From Paucibacter sp. B2R-40 (GTDB lineage Bacteria > Pseudomonadota > Gammaproteobacteria > Burkholderiales > Burkholderiaceae_C): 64,000 bases of DNA. A program made the translations under genes and the position numbers. The stretch is taken from assembly GCF_025717555.1 (NCBI RefSeq), contig NZ_JAJIRP010000002.1, positions 496,001 to 560,000 of the forward strand, given 5' to 3'. The notes below the pieces were generated by a model. The model worked only from the letters and a program-made list of their open reading frames with translations, did not search any database and was not told the origin of the DNA. Positions 47,397 to 55,612 of this stretch are shown here, piece after piece (the first letter of the stretch is position 1; every line of letters starts with the position of its first letter).

Positions 47397-48154
47397 TCCG
47401 AATCGGCCTGCCATTTCAGCCATGCTGCACGCACCCGCTCGAAGGCAGGCAGCAACTCAAGCCAAGCCTGCTCGTTGAAGTCTGGCGGCCGGCGCAGCAA
47501 GGAGCCGCGCAGGCGCGCCAGCAGGTCACCGCGGCAGGCCAGCACAATGCTGTTACCACTGGCCTCAAGGCCTATGCGCAGCAACTGATCAGCAAAACGC
47601 TGGCGCAAGCGCGCCAGATGCAGCGCGTAGTCGATATGACCGCTGTGCAAATTCAGCACCAACAGGCCCTGCTCTTGCAGTGCGTCAAAGCAGTCGTCGT
47701 AAAAGCGCTGCGAGCACAAGGCCGGCGGCGTGCCACCCAGATCGAAACCGTCCACCATCAAGACATCAAAACAGCCGACCGCCCGCTGCACAAAATCGGC
47801 CCCGTCGACACAGTGGACCTGAAAGCGCGGGCCGTCTGCGGGCACGTTGAAGCGCTCACGCAAGGCGATCACATGGGGATTGATCTCGGCCACCTCGATA
47901 TGGCTGGCGGGCAGGTGCCGAGCGCAAAACTTCGCCAGTGAGCCGCCACCCAGGCCGATCATGCCAATGCGCTTGGGCGCCGCTTGGAACAGCAAAAAGC
48001 CCATCATCAAAGCGGTGTAGTCGAGCTCCAGCGCGTCGGGCCGGCTCGCGTCCATGCGGCTTTGGATCGACGCGAACGAGAAATGCAAGCTGGTGGAGAC
48101 CGGCGTCTCCAACACAAACGGTTGACAGTGAGGATCGGCGGCTGGCTTGAGCAT
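47390..48154 (-). CDS. Spermidine-synthase-like methyltransferase-fold protein
   Basis: A 254-residue protein with the spermidine-synthase-type Rossmann fold: IGMIGLGGGSLAKFCARHLP (nucleoside-binding glycine loop), IEVAEINPHVIALRERF (acidic ribose-binding motif), VHCVDGADFVQRAVGCFDVLMVDGFD (catalytic region) and LCSQRFYDDCFDALQEQGLLVLNL. The frame extends upstream to 48238, but the ATG at 48154 gives a normal length. A true polyamine-transfer role is not assured, since many relatives are simply annotated spermidine synthase-like. It is divergent from kdsD with 75 bp between. Confidence 0.83.
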   Translation of the reverse strand: MLKPAADPHCQPFVLETPVSTSLHFSFASIQSRMDASRPDALELDYTALMMGFLLFQAAPKRIGMIGLGGGSLAKFCARHLPASHIEVAEINPHVIALRERFNVPADGPRFQVHCVDGADFVQRAVGCFDVLMVDGFDLGGTPPALCSQRFYDDCFDALQEQGLLVLNLHSGHIDYALHLARLRQRFADQLLRIGLEASGNSIVLACRGDLLARLRGSLLRRPPDFNEQAWLELLPAFERVRAAWLKWQADSDQ

Positions 48155-48229
48155 CCCGCCGAGCGTAACCGATCGAGCTGGCAGCACAGTTTGTCGGCCC
48201 GGCCTGACCCCGTCGATATACTTCGACCC

Positions 48230-49219
48230 ATGACGCAAGCACCTTCATTTGACCCCTCCCGCGCCGTCGACATCGCCCGCAAGGCCTTGTTGATCGAGTC
48301 CCAGGCTTTGCAGGACTTGGCGCCGCGCCTGGGCAGCGAGTTTGCACGAGCGGTGCAGGCCGTTTTGAACTGCCCAGGGCGGGTTGCCGTGATGGGTATG
48401 GGCAAGAGCGGCCATGTCGGGCGCAAGATCGTTGCCACTTTGGCCTCGACCGGCACGCCGGCCTTGTTCGTCCACCCAGCCGAGGCCAGCCATGGTGACC
48501 TCGGCATGGTGGCGCGCAATGATGTGGTGCTGGCGCTCTCGAATTCGGGGGAAAGCGATGAGTTGAATGTCGTCCTGCCCGTGCTCAAGCGTCTCGGCGT
48601 GACGATTGTGGCGATGACGGGCAAGCCCGAATCCAGCCTGGCTCGTCATGCCAATATCGTGCTCGACAGCGCCGTCGCCGAAGAAGCTTGCCCGCTCAAT
48701 TTGGCGCCTACCGCCAGCACCACGGCGCAAATGGCCTTGGGTGATGCACTGGCCGTAGCGCTGCTGGATGCTCGCGGCTTCAAGGCCGAGGACTTTGCCC
48801 GCTCACATCCCGGCGGCGCACTCGGCCGCAAGCTCTTGACCCATGTGCGCGACCTGATGCGGGTGGGTGCAGACTTGCCGCGCGTCGCCGCCGCTACGCA
48901 GTTCACCGACTTGATGCGAGAGATGTCGGCCAAGGCCTTGGGCGTGGCCATCCTGGTGGACGACGCGGACCGCGTGCAGGGCATCTTCACCGACGGCGAT
49001 TTGCGCCGCTTGATTGAAAAGGGTCAGGACTTGCGCGGTCTGACAGCGGCCGATGTCTGCTCCAAGCATCCTCGCACCGTCGCGGCCGAAGCCTTGGCGG
49101 TGGATGCGGCCGATTTGATGGAAGCCGCGCGCATCACCGTGGTCTTGGTGGTCGACACCGAACAGCGTTTGCAAGGTGCCATCACCATCAATGATTTGAT
49201 GCGCGCCAAGGTGATTTGA
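48230..49219 (+). CDS. kdsD: D-arabinose 5-phosphate isomerase
   Basis: A 329-residue KpsF/GutQ-type enzyme that isomerises ribulose 5-phosphate to arabinose 5-phosphate, the first step of Kdo synthesis for lipopolysaccharide. The N-terminal SIS domain has VAVMGMGKSGHVGRKIVATL and VVLALSNSGESDEL. Two CBS domains follow (DLMRVGADLPRV, GVAILVDDADRVQGIFTDGD). The ATG at 48230 gives the family length; an upstream extension of the frame is antisense to the neighbour. The next gene is kdsC, with stop and start overlapping by one base. Confidence 0.95.
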   Translation: MTQAPSFDPSRAVDIARKALLIESQALQDLAPRLGSEFARAVQAVLNCPGRVAVMGMGKSGHVGRKIVATLASTGTPALFVHPAEASHGDLGMVARNDVVLALSNSGESDELNVVLPVLKRLGVTIVAMTGKPESSLARHANIVLDSAVAEEACPLNLAPTASTTAQMALGDALAVALLDARGFKAEDFARSHPGGALGRKLLTHVRDLMRVGADLPRVAAATQFTDLMREMSAKALGVAILVDDADRVQGIFTDGDLRRLIEKGQDLRGLTAADVCSKHPRTVAAEALAVDAADLMEAARITVVLVVDTEQRLQGAITINDLMRAKVI

Positions 49220-49803
49220 TGATCTTGCAAGCGGCTTTGAAATTTGCACCCGAGCTTTTGCTGTTGGCACAAGGCAGTGGCCTGGGCCTGAAGGCGGCGA
49301 TCTTCGATGTGGACGGCGTGCTGACCGACGGCCGCATCTATATCGGCGAGCAAGGCGAGAGCTTCAAAGCCTTCTCGACGCTGGACGGCCATGGCCTGAA
49401 GCTGCTGGCGCAGGCCGGTATCACGCCCATCATCATCACCGGACGCGACTCCCCCGCCGTGCGCCGCCGCGTCGCTGATCTGGGCCTGCAACACGCGGCC
49501 TACGGGGCCAAGGACAAATACGCGGTGGCGCAGCCCATCCTGGACAGGCTCGGCCTGCAATGGGCCGAGGTGGCGGCGATGGGCGACGATTGGCCAGATC
49601 TACCGTTGCTGACCCGTGTCGGCTTTGCCTGCGCGCCGGCGCAAGCGCATGCGGAGGTGAAGGCGGTCGCACATTACGTCACCCAGGCAGCGGGCGGCCA
49701 TGGCGCGGCGCGCGAGTGCTGCGACTTGATGCTGCAAGCCTGCGGGCGCTACCAGCTATTGCTGAACAGCCATCTGGACACGCTGGACGGAGGCGCGCCC
49801 TGA
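49219..49803 (+). CDS. kdsC: Kdo 8-phosphate phosphatase (HAD family)
   Basis: A 194-residue HAD-type phosphatase that removes phosphate from Kdo 8-phosphate. The DxD nucleophile motif reads FDVDGVLTDGRIYIGEQGE, followed by IIITGRDSPAVRRR and VAAMGDDWPDLPLL. It has no cap domain, as is typical. The ATG at 49219 shares its A with the stop codon of kdsD (TGATG), and its own stop overlaps the lptC start the same way, so kdsD-kdsC-lptC are tightly coupled. Confidence 0.95.
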   Translation: MILQAALKFAPELLLLAQGSGLGLKAAIFDVDGVLTDGRIYIGEQGESFKAFSTLDGHGLKLLAQAGITPIIITGRDSPAVRRRVADLGLQHAAYGAKDKYAVAQPILDRLGLQWAEVAAMGDDWPDLPLLTRVGFACAPAQAHAEVKAVAHYVTQAAGGHGAARECCDLMLQACGRYQLLLNSHLDTLDGGAP

Positions 49804-50516
49804 TGCCAGCAGGCATGCCAGTGTCGCCTCGCTTGGCACCGCCGCTGGCTTCAAGCCGGCCACGCCTGGCCAAGACCTGGTTGTGGCGTCTGCAGTCCTT
49901 CTTGGCCAGTTTCTTGCCGCTCTTGCTGATGGCCTTGCTGGCCAGCGGCACTTGGTGGCTGCTGAAGAACACCCCCTCGCCTGACGGGGTAGACGTGCTG
50001 CCGCCGCCTCGCCATGAGGCGGACTACGAGATGAAGAATTTTGATCTGCAAAGGATCGCAGCCGACGGCCTGATGCGGGTGCGCATCGAAGGACGGGTCC
50101 TGCGTCATTACCCCGACACCGATACCTTGGAGATTGACGGCATCAGCCTGCGCAGCTTCGGCGCCGATGGCGGCCTGACGCTGGCGACCGCCAATCGCGC
50201 CATCAGCAATAGCGATGGCAGCGAGGTGCAACTGCTCGGCGGCGTGCATGTACAGCGCTTCGATCCCGTGCCGGCAGGCAAGCCAGCGGGCGGCCCCAAA
50301 TTGGAGGTGCGCGGCGAGTTTCTGCAGGCCTTTGCCAACGCCGAAATCTTGCGCTCACACCTGCCTGTGCAATTGAACTACGCCGGCGCAGAGTTGAAGG
50401 CGCAGAGTTTTGAGTTTGAATATTTGACCAGCCGCTTGAGCTTTGGCGGCCGCACCCAAGCTCGCTTTGACGCTGCAGCATCAAACCAGGCAAGCAGGAA
50501 GGCAAAGACACTATGA
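49803..50516 (+). CDS. lptC: LPS export protein LptC
   Basis: A 237-residue bitopic inner-membrane protein of the LptC family (DUF1239). One transmembrane segment (SFLASFLPLLLMALLASGTWWLL, about residues 32-54) precedes a periplasmic beta-jellyroll (EADYEMKNFDLQRIAADGLMR, RVLRHYPDTDTLEIDGI). LptC moves LPS from the LptBFG complex to LptA. It starts within the kdsC stop. The usual next genes lptA and lptB are missing here and an SDR gene follows instead. It is longer than E. coli LptC (191) because of N-terminal and loop insertions. Confidence 0.9.
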   Translation: MPAGMPVSPRLAPPLASSRPRLAKTWLWRLQSFLASFLPLLLMALLASGTWWLLKNTPSPDGVDVLPPPRHEADYEMKNFDLQRIAADGLMRVRIEGRVLRHYPDTDTLEIDGISLRSFGADGGLTLATANRAISNSDGSEVQLLGGVHVQRFDPVPAGKPAGGPKLEVRGEFLQAFANAEILRSHLPVQLNYAGAELKAQSFEFEYLTSRLSFGGRTQARFDAAASNQASRKAKTL

Positions 50517-51286
50517 GCGGCTTGGTCTATATCACCGGTGCGTCCAGCGGCATTGGCCAGGCACTGGCCTTGCAGTATTACCGCGCCGGCTGGCGCCTGG
50601 GTCTGGTGGCCAGGCGCACCAGCGATCTGCAACTTTGGGCGCAGACGCAAGACCTGACCCCAGCACGCTACGCCATCTACGGCGCCGATGTTTGCGATGT
50701 TGCCGCCATCACAGCGGCAGGCCAAGCCTGCATCGCTGCGCAGGGTCTGCCCGATGTCGTGATCGCCAATGCCGGCATTAGCGTCGGCATCGACAGTGCC
50801 ATCTTTGATGACCTCGAAGTGATGCGGCGTGTTTACGCGACCAACAATATCGGCCTGGCCGCGACCTTCCAGCCCTTCATCACGCCAATGCTGCAGCGCG
50901 GCAGCGGCGCCTTGGTCGGCATCGCCAGCGTGGCCGGCATTCGCGGCCTGCCCGGTCACGCCGCCTATTGCTCCAGCAAGGCGGCGGTGATCAGCTATTG
51001 CGAAAGCCTGCGCGGCGAATGTCGGCCTTACGGCGTCAAGGTGGTGACGATTGCGCCGGGCTATATCGACACCCCGCTGACGCGCGAGAACCGCTACAGC
51101 ATGCCGTTTTTGATGCAGCCGGAGGACTTCGCGGCGCGCGCATTTCAGGTCGTCAATGAGGGTGCCAGTTTTCGCGTCATCCCCTGGCAGATGGGGTTGG
51201 TGGCGCGGCTCTTGCGCCTGTTGCCGAATGCCTTGTTCGATCGGCTGCTGGCCGGCCGGCCCCGCAAGCACCGGCAGGCCGAATAG
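50513..51286 (+). CDS. Short-chain dehydrogenase/reductase (SDR)
   Basis: A 257-residue classical SDR. The cofactor motif TGASSGIG is at residues 8-15, NAG follows at VIANAGISVG, and the catalytic set is Ser139 with Tyr152 and Lys156 in AYCSSKAA. The segment after APGYIDTPLTREN is the substrate loop. It overlaps lptC by 4 bp (ATGA) and so is co-translated with the LPS genes. Its substrate is not known. Its place where lptA is common makes a cell-envelope precursor an attractive but unproven idea. Confidence 0.88.
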   Translation: MSGLVYITGASSGIGQALALQYYRAGWRLGLVARRTSDLQLWAQTQDLTPARYAIYGADVCDVAAITAAGQACIAAQGLPDVVIANAGISVGIDSAIFDDLEVMRRVYATNNIGLAATFQPFITPMLQRGSGALVGIASVAGIRGLPGHAAYCSSKAAVISYCESLRGECRPYGVKVVTIAPGYIDTPLTRENRYSMPFLMQPEDFAARAFQVVNEGASFRVIPWQMGLVARLLRLLPNALFDRLLAGRPRKHRQAE

Positions 51287-51372
51287 AAGCTGGCAGAAAA
51301 AAACCATTACACTGCCGGCCGACAAGCCAAACGAATAGCTGCGGCATATTCGCCGCAGGCCAGGAGGCCAGC

Positions 51373-51399
51373 ATGATGAAAGTTCTACACCCCTGCTAG
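51373..51399 (+). CDS. Candidate 8-residue leader peptide (MMKVLHPC)
   Basis: ATG ATG begins an 8-codon frame ending TAG at 51397-51399. A perfect AGGAGG (51362-51367) is five bases upstream, stronger than for most genes in the window, and sits next to a 7-bp hairpin (51339-51358, CTGCGGC/GCCGCAG). A terminator follows 12 bases after the stop codon. Strong initiation plus a tiny frame ending in Pro-Cys plus terminator is the layout of a transcription attenuator. It could also be chance in the 3' untranslated region of the SDR operon. Confidence 0.45.
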   Translation: MMKVLHPC

Positions 51400-51411
51400 C
51401 GACCCCATTCG

Positions 51412-51441
51412 ACGCAATCATTGTTTGATCTGCGTTTTTTT
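51412..51441 (+). terminator. Intrinsic terminator
   Basis: ACGCAATCA (51412-51420) pairs with TGAT and TGCGT (51426-51429 and 51431-51435, one bulged C) around a TTGTT loop, followed by six more T (51436-51441). It may end the kdsD-to-SDR operon or act as an attenuator before the downstream outer-membrane gene. Confidence 0.75.
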
Positions 51442-51528
51442 GGAGTTCCAACGGTGCCGCGCGAGTCGCCGCACAAGTGTTAGCTCTGCACCTTGCTCAA
51501 AAGCACGTGCCCTCTGGCTTGTCAACAC

Positions 51529-53844
51529 ATGAAAACTTTGTTCTATGGCTTGGCCGTGGCTGCCCTCGGCCTGTCGGGCCACGCCTTCGGCAAAATCGAA
51601 GCACTGCGCCTGCAGCCCGGCGAGGCCGCCATCCAGATCGATGGCCGTCTCGATGAAGCCACTTGGCAACGCGCGCCACGCTTCGATCAATTTGTGCAGT
51701 ACCTGCCGCAAGACAAGCTGCCCGCTCGTTGGCGCACCACCGTACAAGTGCTGCTCACCGAAGATGCGCTGATTTTTGGCATCAGGGCCTATGACCCGGC
51801 GCCCGAGCTGATCCGTGCACCGCTCTCAAGGCGCGACAAGGTGCGGCGAGACCAGGACTTTGTGTCGGTGGTGCTGGACCCGGTGGGCCAGCGCCGCTCG
51901 GCGCAGTTCGCCCGCGTCAGCGCGGCCGGCGTGATCGCCGACGGCCTCTTCAGCGCCGATGATGACAGCGAAGACTTCGCCCCCGATTTCGACCTGCAAG
52001 CGGCAGTACAACTGCTGCCCGATGGCTACAGCGTTGAGCTGCGCTGGCCACTGGCGGCCTTGCGCTTCCCCTATGCCGATGGGGCGCCCTGGCTGCTGAT
52101 GGTGGCGCGCAATACGCCACGCGAGAGCAGCAGCTTGGACGTCAGCGCGCCCTTGACCAAAGACTCGCTCAGTTTCATTGCCGAGTTGCAGCCCCTGGGC
52201 GGGCTGGGCGATCTGGTCGAGCAGGTGCGAGAGCGCAGTTTCTTGAGCATTCGCCCCGAGCTGACGGCGCGCCAGGAGCGCGCGTCCGACCCCAATAGCC
52301 GGCACGAGCACAGCAGCTTGTCGCTGGGTGCCGAACTGAAATGGCGTCCGCGTGCGGACTGGGTGATCGACGCGACCTTCAACCCCGACTTCTCGCAGGT
52401 CGAGCTGGACACCCCGCAACTGGCCGGCAACACCCGCTTTGCCTTGAGCGTGCAGGAAAAGCGCAGCTTTTTTCTGGAGAGCACCGATGTGGTCGGGCAA
52501 AGCCAGTCCGAAGAAGATCACGAGCAGCAAAGCCTGGCGGCCTTTTACTCGCGCGCCATCACCGACCCCGACTGGGGCTTGCGGGCAACTTGGCGCGGCG
52601 CCTCGGCCGAAGCAACCATGCTGAGCCTGCGGGATGCCGGCGGCGGCCAGATCTATCGAGCTAACGCCTATGGCACACGGAACTACGCGCAAAGCGTCGC
52701 CTCCAATGCCAGCTTTGCGCGCACCAGACTGCAGCTCGAGCCGGGCGGCCAAGCACTTGGCTTGGGTTTGCTTGCCTCCCAGCGCGACTACGGCAATGGC
52801 GCGAACAACAGAGTGCTGGGCAGCGACTTCGCCGCGCCCTTGGGAGACACCGATCTGCTGCGCGGCCATCTATTGGCGTCAAGCACCAGCGCAGGCTTTG
52901 ACGCCAATGGCCAGTTGACGCGCATCTCGGCCGAGTCCGGCCACAAGCTCTGGATCGAATGGCGGCGCCGCAACGAAGACTGGAACAACAGCGCACAGTA
53001 CGAGCAGGCGAGCGCGCGTTTTGCCAATGACAACGGTTTCGTCAGTCAAACCGGCTTGCGCCGCGCGACCGCCCATCTGAACAGGCGCTTGCATGGGCAG
53101 ACATTGGCCTTGCCGGCGCTCGGCGATTGGGCCGCGCTTGAGACCCATGAGCTGGAATTGCAAGTCAAGCTGATGCAGGCGCAAACGCTGGATGACCCCC
53201 AGCAAGGCATCAAAGCCGGCGAGGTGATTGAGCGGCAAGTGCAGCCAGGCTTCTGGTTGGCGGCGGCACGCAATACCGGAGTCTGGGGCCATTTGGGCCT
53301 GGACCAGCAACGCGCGCGCAGCGGTGGAGCATTGCATCAGCCGCGCACCCTGAACCTCGGTTTTGAGTCGAATCCCAACGCATGGTTGACCTTGCTGAGC
53401 GCCGACTGGAGCTGGGGTCAGCGCCTAGACGTCGAGGCTGATCGCCTCGGGCGCGGCGCCAGCCTGATGCTGCAGGCCAAGCTGCGCAGTCCCTTGCCCT
53501 GGGGCGCCTGGCTGGAGCTGGAGCAGCAACTCGGCCAAAGCTATGTGCGTAACTCATTAGGTCAGCGCAGCTATACCGAAGCCAATGCGCAGACCTTGCT
53601 GGTGCTGCATCTGAGCGCCCGCGACTCGTTGCGCGCGATCGCACAACAGACCCGCTATGAGCGTGTGGCGGAGTCGAGTTTAGTAGCCGCAGACGAGCGC
53701 TCGCGCCACCTCTCGTTGGTATTCCAGCACCGCATTGGTTTGTCGCGGGTGTTGAGTTTGGGCCTTGTCTCGGCACGGGACAAGGCCGCGCAGCTGCGCA
53801 ACACCGAGTTGTTTGCCAAAGCCGCCTTCGCCTTTCAGCCCTGA
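51529..53844 (+). CDS. CBM9/DUF5916-type outer-membrane protein
   Basis: A 771-residue exported protein. The signal peptide is LFYGLAVAALGLSGHAFG. A carbohydrate-binding family 9-like domain follows (AIQIDGRLDEATWQRAPRFDQFVQY, LTEDALIFGIRAYDP), then a long beta-barrel-like region (VIDATFNPDFSQVELD, QEKRSFFLESTDVVGQ) of the DUF5916 kind, ending in KAAFAFQP. These proteins are widespread and poorly understood, with suggested roles in carbohydrate or metal handling at the outer membrane. The ATG at 51529 was chosen because the upstream residues do not fit a signal peptide. A strong terminator follows at 53869. Confidence 0.82.
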   Translation: MKTLFYGLAVAALGLSGHAFGKIEALRLQPGEAAIQIDGRLDEATWQRAPRFDQFVQYLPQDKLPARWRTTVQVLLTEDALIFGIRAYDPAPELIRAPLSRRDKVRRDQDFVSVVLDPVGQRRSAQFARVSAAGVIADGLFSADDDSEDFAPDFDLQAAVQLLPDGYSVELRWPLAALRFPYADGAPWLLMVARNTPRESSSLDVSAPLTKDSLSFIAELQPLGGLGDLVEQVRERSFLSIRPELTARQERASDPNSRHEHSSLSLGAELKWRPRADWVIDATFNPDFSQVELDTPQLAGNTRFALSVQEKRSFFLESTDVVGQSQSEEDHEQQSLAAFYSRAITDPDWGLRATWRGASAEATMLSLRDAGGGQIYRANAYGTRNYAQSVASNASFARTRLQLEPGGQALGLGLLASQRDYGNGANNRVLGSDFAAPLGDTDLLRGHLLASSTSAGFDANGQLTRISAESGHKLWIEWRRRNEDWNNSAQYEQASARFANDNGFVSQTGLRRATAHLNRRLHGQTLALPALGDWAALETHELELQVKLMQAQTLDDPQQGIKAGEVIERQVQPGFWLAAARNTGVWGHLGLDQQRARSGGALHQPRTLNLGFESNPNAWLTLLSADWSWGQRLDVEADRLGRGASLMLQAKLRSPLPWGAWLELEQQLGQSYVRNSLGQRSYTEANAQTLLVLHLSARDSLRAIAQQTRYERVAESSLVAADERSRHLSLVFQHRIGLSRVLSLGLVSARDKAAQLRNTELFAKAAFAFQP

Positions 53845-53868
53845 TCGCAGGAACGCTTCGCCCAATGA

Positions 53869-53892
53869 AAAAGGCGCCCGAAGGCGCCTTTT
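53869..53892. terminator. Bidirectional intrinsic terminator
   Basis: AAAAGGCGCC (53869-53878), a CGAA tetraloop and GGCGCCTTTT (53883-53892) form a 10-bp stem with A-run and T-run on the two sides. It lies between the convergent DUF5916-type and RRM-protein genes, 25 bp from each stop. Confidence 0.92.
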
Positions 53893-53916
53893 CTCGCTGA
53901 GCGATCTGGGGGCTAA

Positions 53917-54435
53917 TTAATAGCCGCCGCCGCCCGAACGGCCACCGCCGCCGCCGTAGCCGCCGCCACCGCCGGAACGGCCACCGCCGCCACCGCCGTA
54001 GCCGCCGCCACCGGAGCGGCCACCGCCGCCACCAGCGCCGCCGCCGTAACCGCCGCCGCCACCACCGTAGCCGCCACCGCCACCGCCGCCGCCGTAGCCG
54101 CCGCCACCACCGGAACGGCCACCGCCGCCGCCGAAACCGCCGCCACCGGAGCGGCCACCGCCGCCACCGAAGCCGCCTGGACGCTCTTCACGAGGACGAG
54201 CCTCGTTGACAACGATGGCACGGCCGTCGATGTCTTGCCCGTTCATGCCGTTGATGGCGGTTTGCGCCTCGGCATCAGAACCCATTTCCACAAAGCCGAA
54301 GCCCTTGGAACGGCCGGTGTCACGGTCCATCATGACTTTTGCAGATGTCACTTGACCAAATTGCGAGAATGCCTCTTGCAGTGTCTCGTCACGCACGCTG
54401 TAGGCAAGATTGCCAACGTAAAGCTTGTTTCCCAT
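53917..54435 (-). CDS. Glycine-rich RRM RNA-binding protein
   Basis: A 172-residue protein. An N-terminal RNA-recognition motif (RNP2 LYVGNLAY; RNP1 KGFGFVEM; residues 4-80) is followed by a low-complexity tail of G-rich repeats with RSGGGG and YGGGG units. It resembles the cold-induced RNA-binding proteins of cyanobacteria and betaproteobacteria, which bind single-stranded RNA. AAAGGG lies eight bases before the start. A long upstream leader without genes (about 240 bp) fits post-transcriptional control. The GC-rich repeats may vary in copy number between strains. Confidence 0.94.
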   Translation of the reverse strand: MGNKLYVGNLAYSVRDETLQEAFSQFGQVTSAKVMMDRDTGRSKGFGFVEMGSDAEAQTAINGMNGQDIDGRAIVVNEARPREERPGGFGGGGGRSGGGGFGGGGGRSGGGGGYGGGGGGGGYGGGGGGYGGGAGGGGGRSGGGGYGGGGGGRSGGGGGYGGGGGRSGGGGY

Positions 54436-54558
54436 GGGGAAGCCCTTTCAAATACCAAAAAAACCATGCGGAGCTTCAACCCATCCTGAACCATTCAAGC
54501 GAAGGTGCGGCTTCCATACACAGGTAAACGATTATGGGCGAAGGGTCCAGCTACGCAC

Positions 54559-54572
54559 ACCCTCAGCAGGGT
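54559..54572 (-). promoter_or_regulatory. ACCCT-N4-AGGGT inverted repeat upstream of RRM gene
   Basis: ACCCTCAGCAGGGT, a 5-bp inverted repeat with a 4-nt centre, lies 124 bp upstream of the RRM-protein start. Nearly the same sequence occurs at 60870-60883 before another leftward gene. Read rightward it is followed by a T-rich stretch (54576-54586), so a weak terminator is an alternative reading. Confidence 0.35.
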
Positions 54573-54679
54573 AATTGTTGTTTTTTAGCCGATAGAAAAA
54601 ACCCTAGCCTCGGCGCCGTGCGAATGGCGGACTAGGTCGCTGAACCGGGCTTCAACAGGCGCCGGCAAGGCCGCTGGCT

Positions 54680-55612
54680 ATGATGACCGCCATGTCTCAA
54701 AAACTCTCGCTCCACGCCTTGAACCGGGTGCTCGCCAGCATCGATGCGCCGCGCAATGGCCGTGCGCTATATGCCTTGTTGAGTGCGTTTTGCTTGGCCG
54801 GCTTGATGCTGGCGTCGGCGGAGTCTGCGCTGGCCAAGGCCGACAACACCTGGGGCGTGATTTGGGCCGGCCTGGGTTTGCTGGCGGCCTTTCTTGGCGT
54901 CAACACCACCGGCCTGCTCTTGATGGATCAGGCACGCGGCCGCCCGGTGCGCGACGTTGTTGACGCTTTCCATGATGCGCTGCGCGTTGCGCCCAAGGTG
55001 CTGCTGAGCCTGTTGATGATGCTTGCCTTGATGGCGTTGGCGCTGGGCGGCCTGGTGGCGCTGCTCTGGGCCGTCAAGCTGCCATGGATAGGCGCACCGC
55101 TGTTTGCGCTCTTGGTGCCGCTGGGTGTCGCCTTGTTGGGCGTGATGGCCTTCAGCGGCGCCGTCATTGTCGGCCCCCTGACGGGGCCGTCGATGTGGAG
55201 CGGCCGCAGCGCGGTCGGCACCGCCCGGCTTTTGCTGAAGCAGTTGCGCCACGGCGCGCTGGAAGCGGGCGCCTTGATGATGGCCGTACTCTTGACCACC
55301 GGCTTGGTCAGCGCGGCGGTCAGCTTTGTGGTCGTCAGCGGGGGCCGGGCCTTGGCGTTTTTGATGGTCTGGCTGATCGGCATCGATGTGCCGGCCCAAC
55401 AATTGATGGCGGGCCTGTTTGGCTACGGGCTGCGCAGCCTGGGCGCCACCGGCGCGCCGGTCGCTGCGACGCCGCTGGGCATGGCGACCTTGGTCGGCGG
55501 CGGTGTCGTCTTCGCCGTCGCGTTGGTCTTGCCCACCTTGGTCTATCTGCGCGGCTGCTGTGCGGTCTTCCTGGCCTTGCAAGACGCACCGGCCGACGAC
55601 GCGGCGCTATGA
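54680..55612 (+). CDS. Multi-pass inner-membrane protein of unknown function
   Basis: A 310-residue protein with about six to seven hydrophobic helices, for example LYALLSAFCLAGLMLASA, VLLSLLMMLALMALALGGLVALLWAV and LFALLVPLGVALLGVMAFSG. LLLMDQARGRPVRDVVDAFHDALR is a soluble linker. I recognise no family. An ATG at 54692 is an alternative start. The stop overlaps the start of the BtuF-like gene by 4 bp, so the two are co-translated and may form one function. Confidence 0.75.
   Translation: MMTAMSQKLSLHALNRVLASIDAPRNGRALYALLSAFCLAGLMLASAESALAKADNTWGVIWAGLGLLAAFLGVNTTGLLLMDQARGRPVRDVVDAFHDALRVAPKVLLSLLMMLALMALALGGLVALLWAVKLPWIGAPLFALLVPLGVALLGVMAFSGAVIVGPLTGPSMWSGRSAVGTARLLLKQLRHGALEAGALMMAVLLTTGLVSAAVSFVVVSGGRALAFLMVWLIGIDVPAQQLMAGLFGYGLRSLGATGAPVAATPLGMATLVGGGVVFAVALVLPTLVYLRGCCAVFLALQDAPADDAAL

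Noticed and set aside
53930-54180. Short GC-rich repeats that resemble a tandem-repeat or CRISPR-like array
   Set aside because: They encode the glycine-rich tail of the RRM protein, and there are no unique spacers of equal length.
53913-54221. Leftward frame rich in Ala and Val opposite phase to the RRM gene
   Set aside because: It is a frame-shifted reading of the GGN repeats of the RRM gene and has no protein features.
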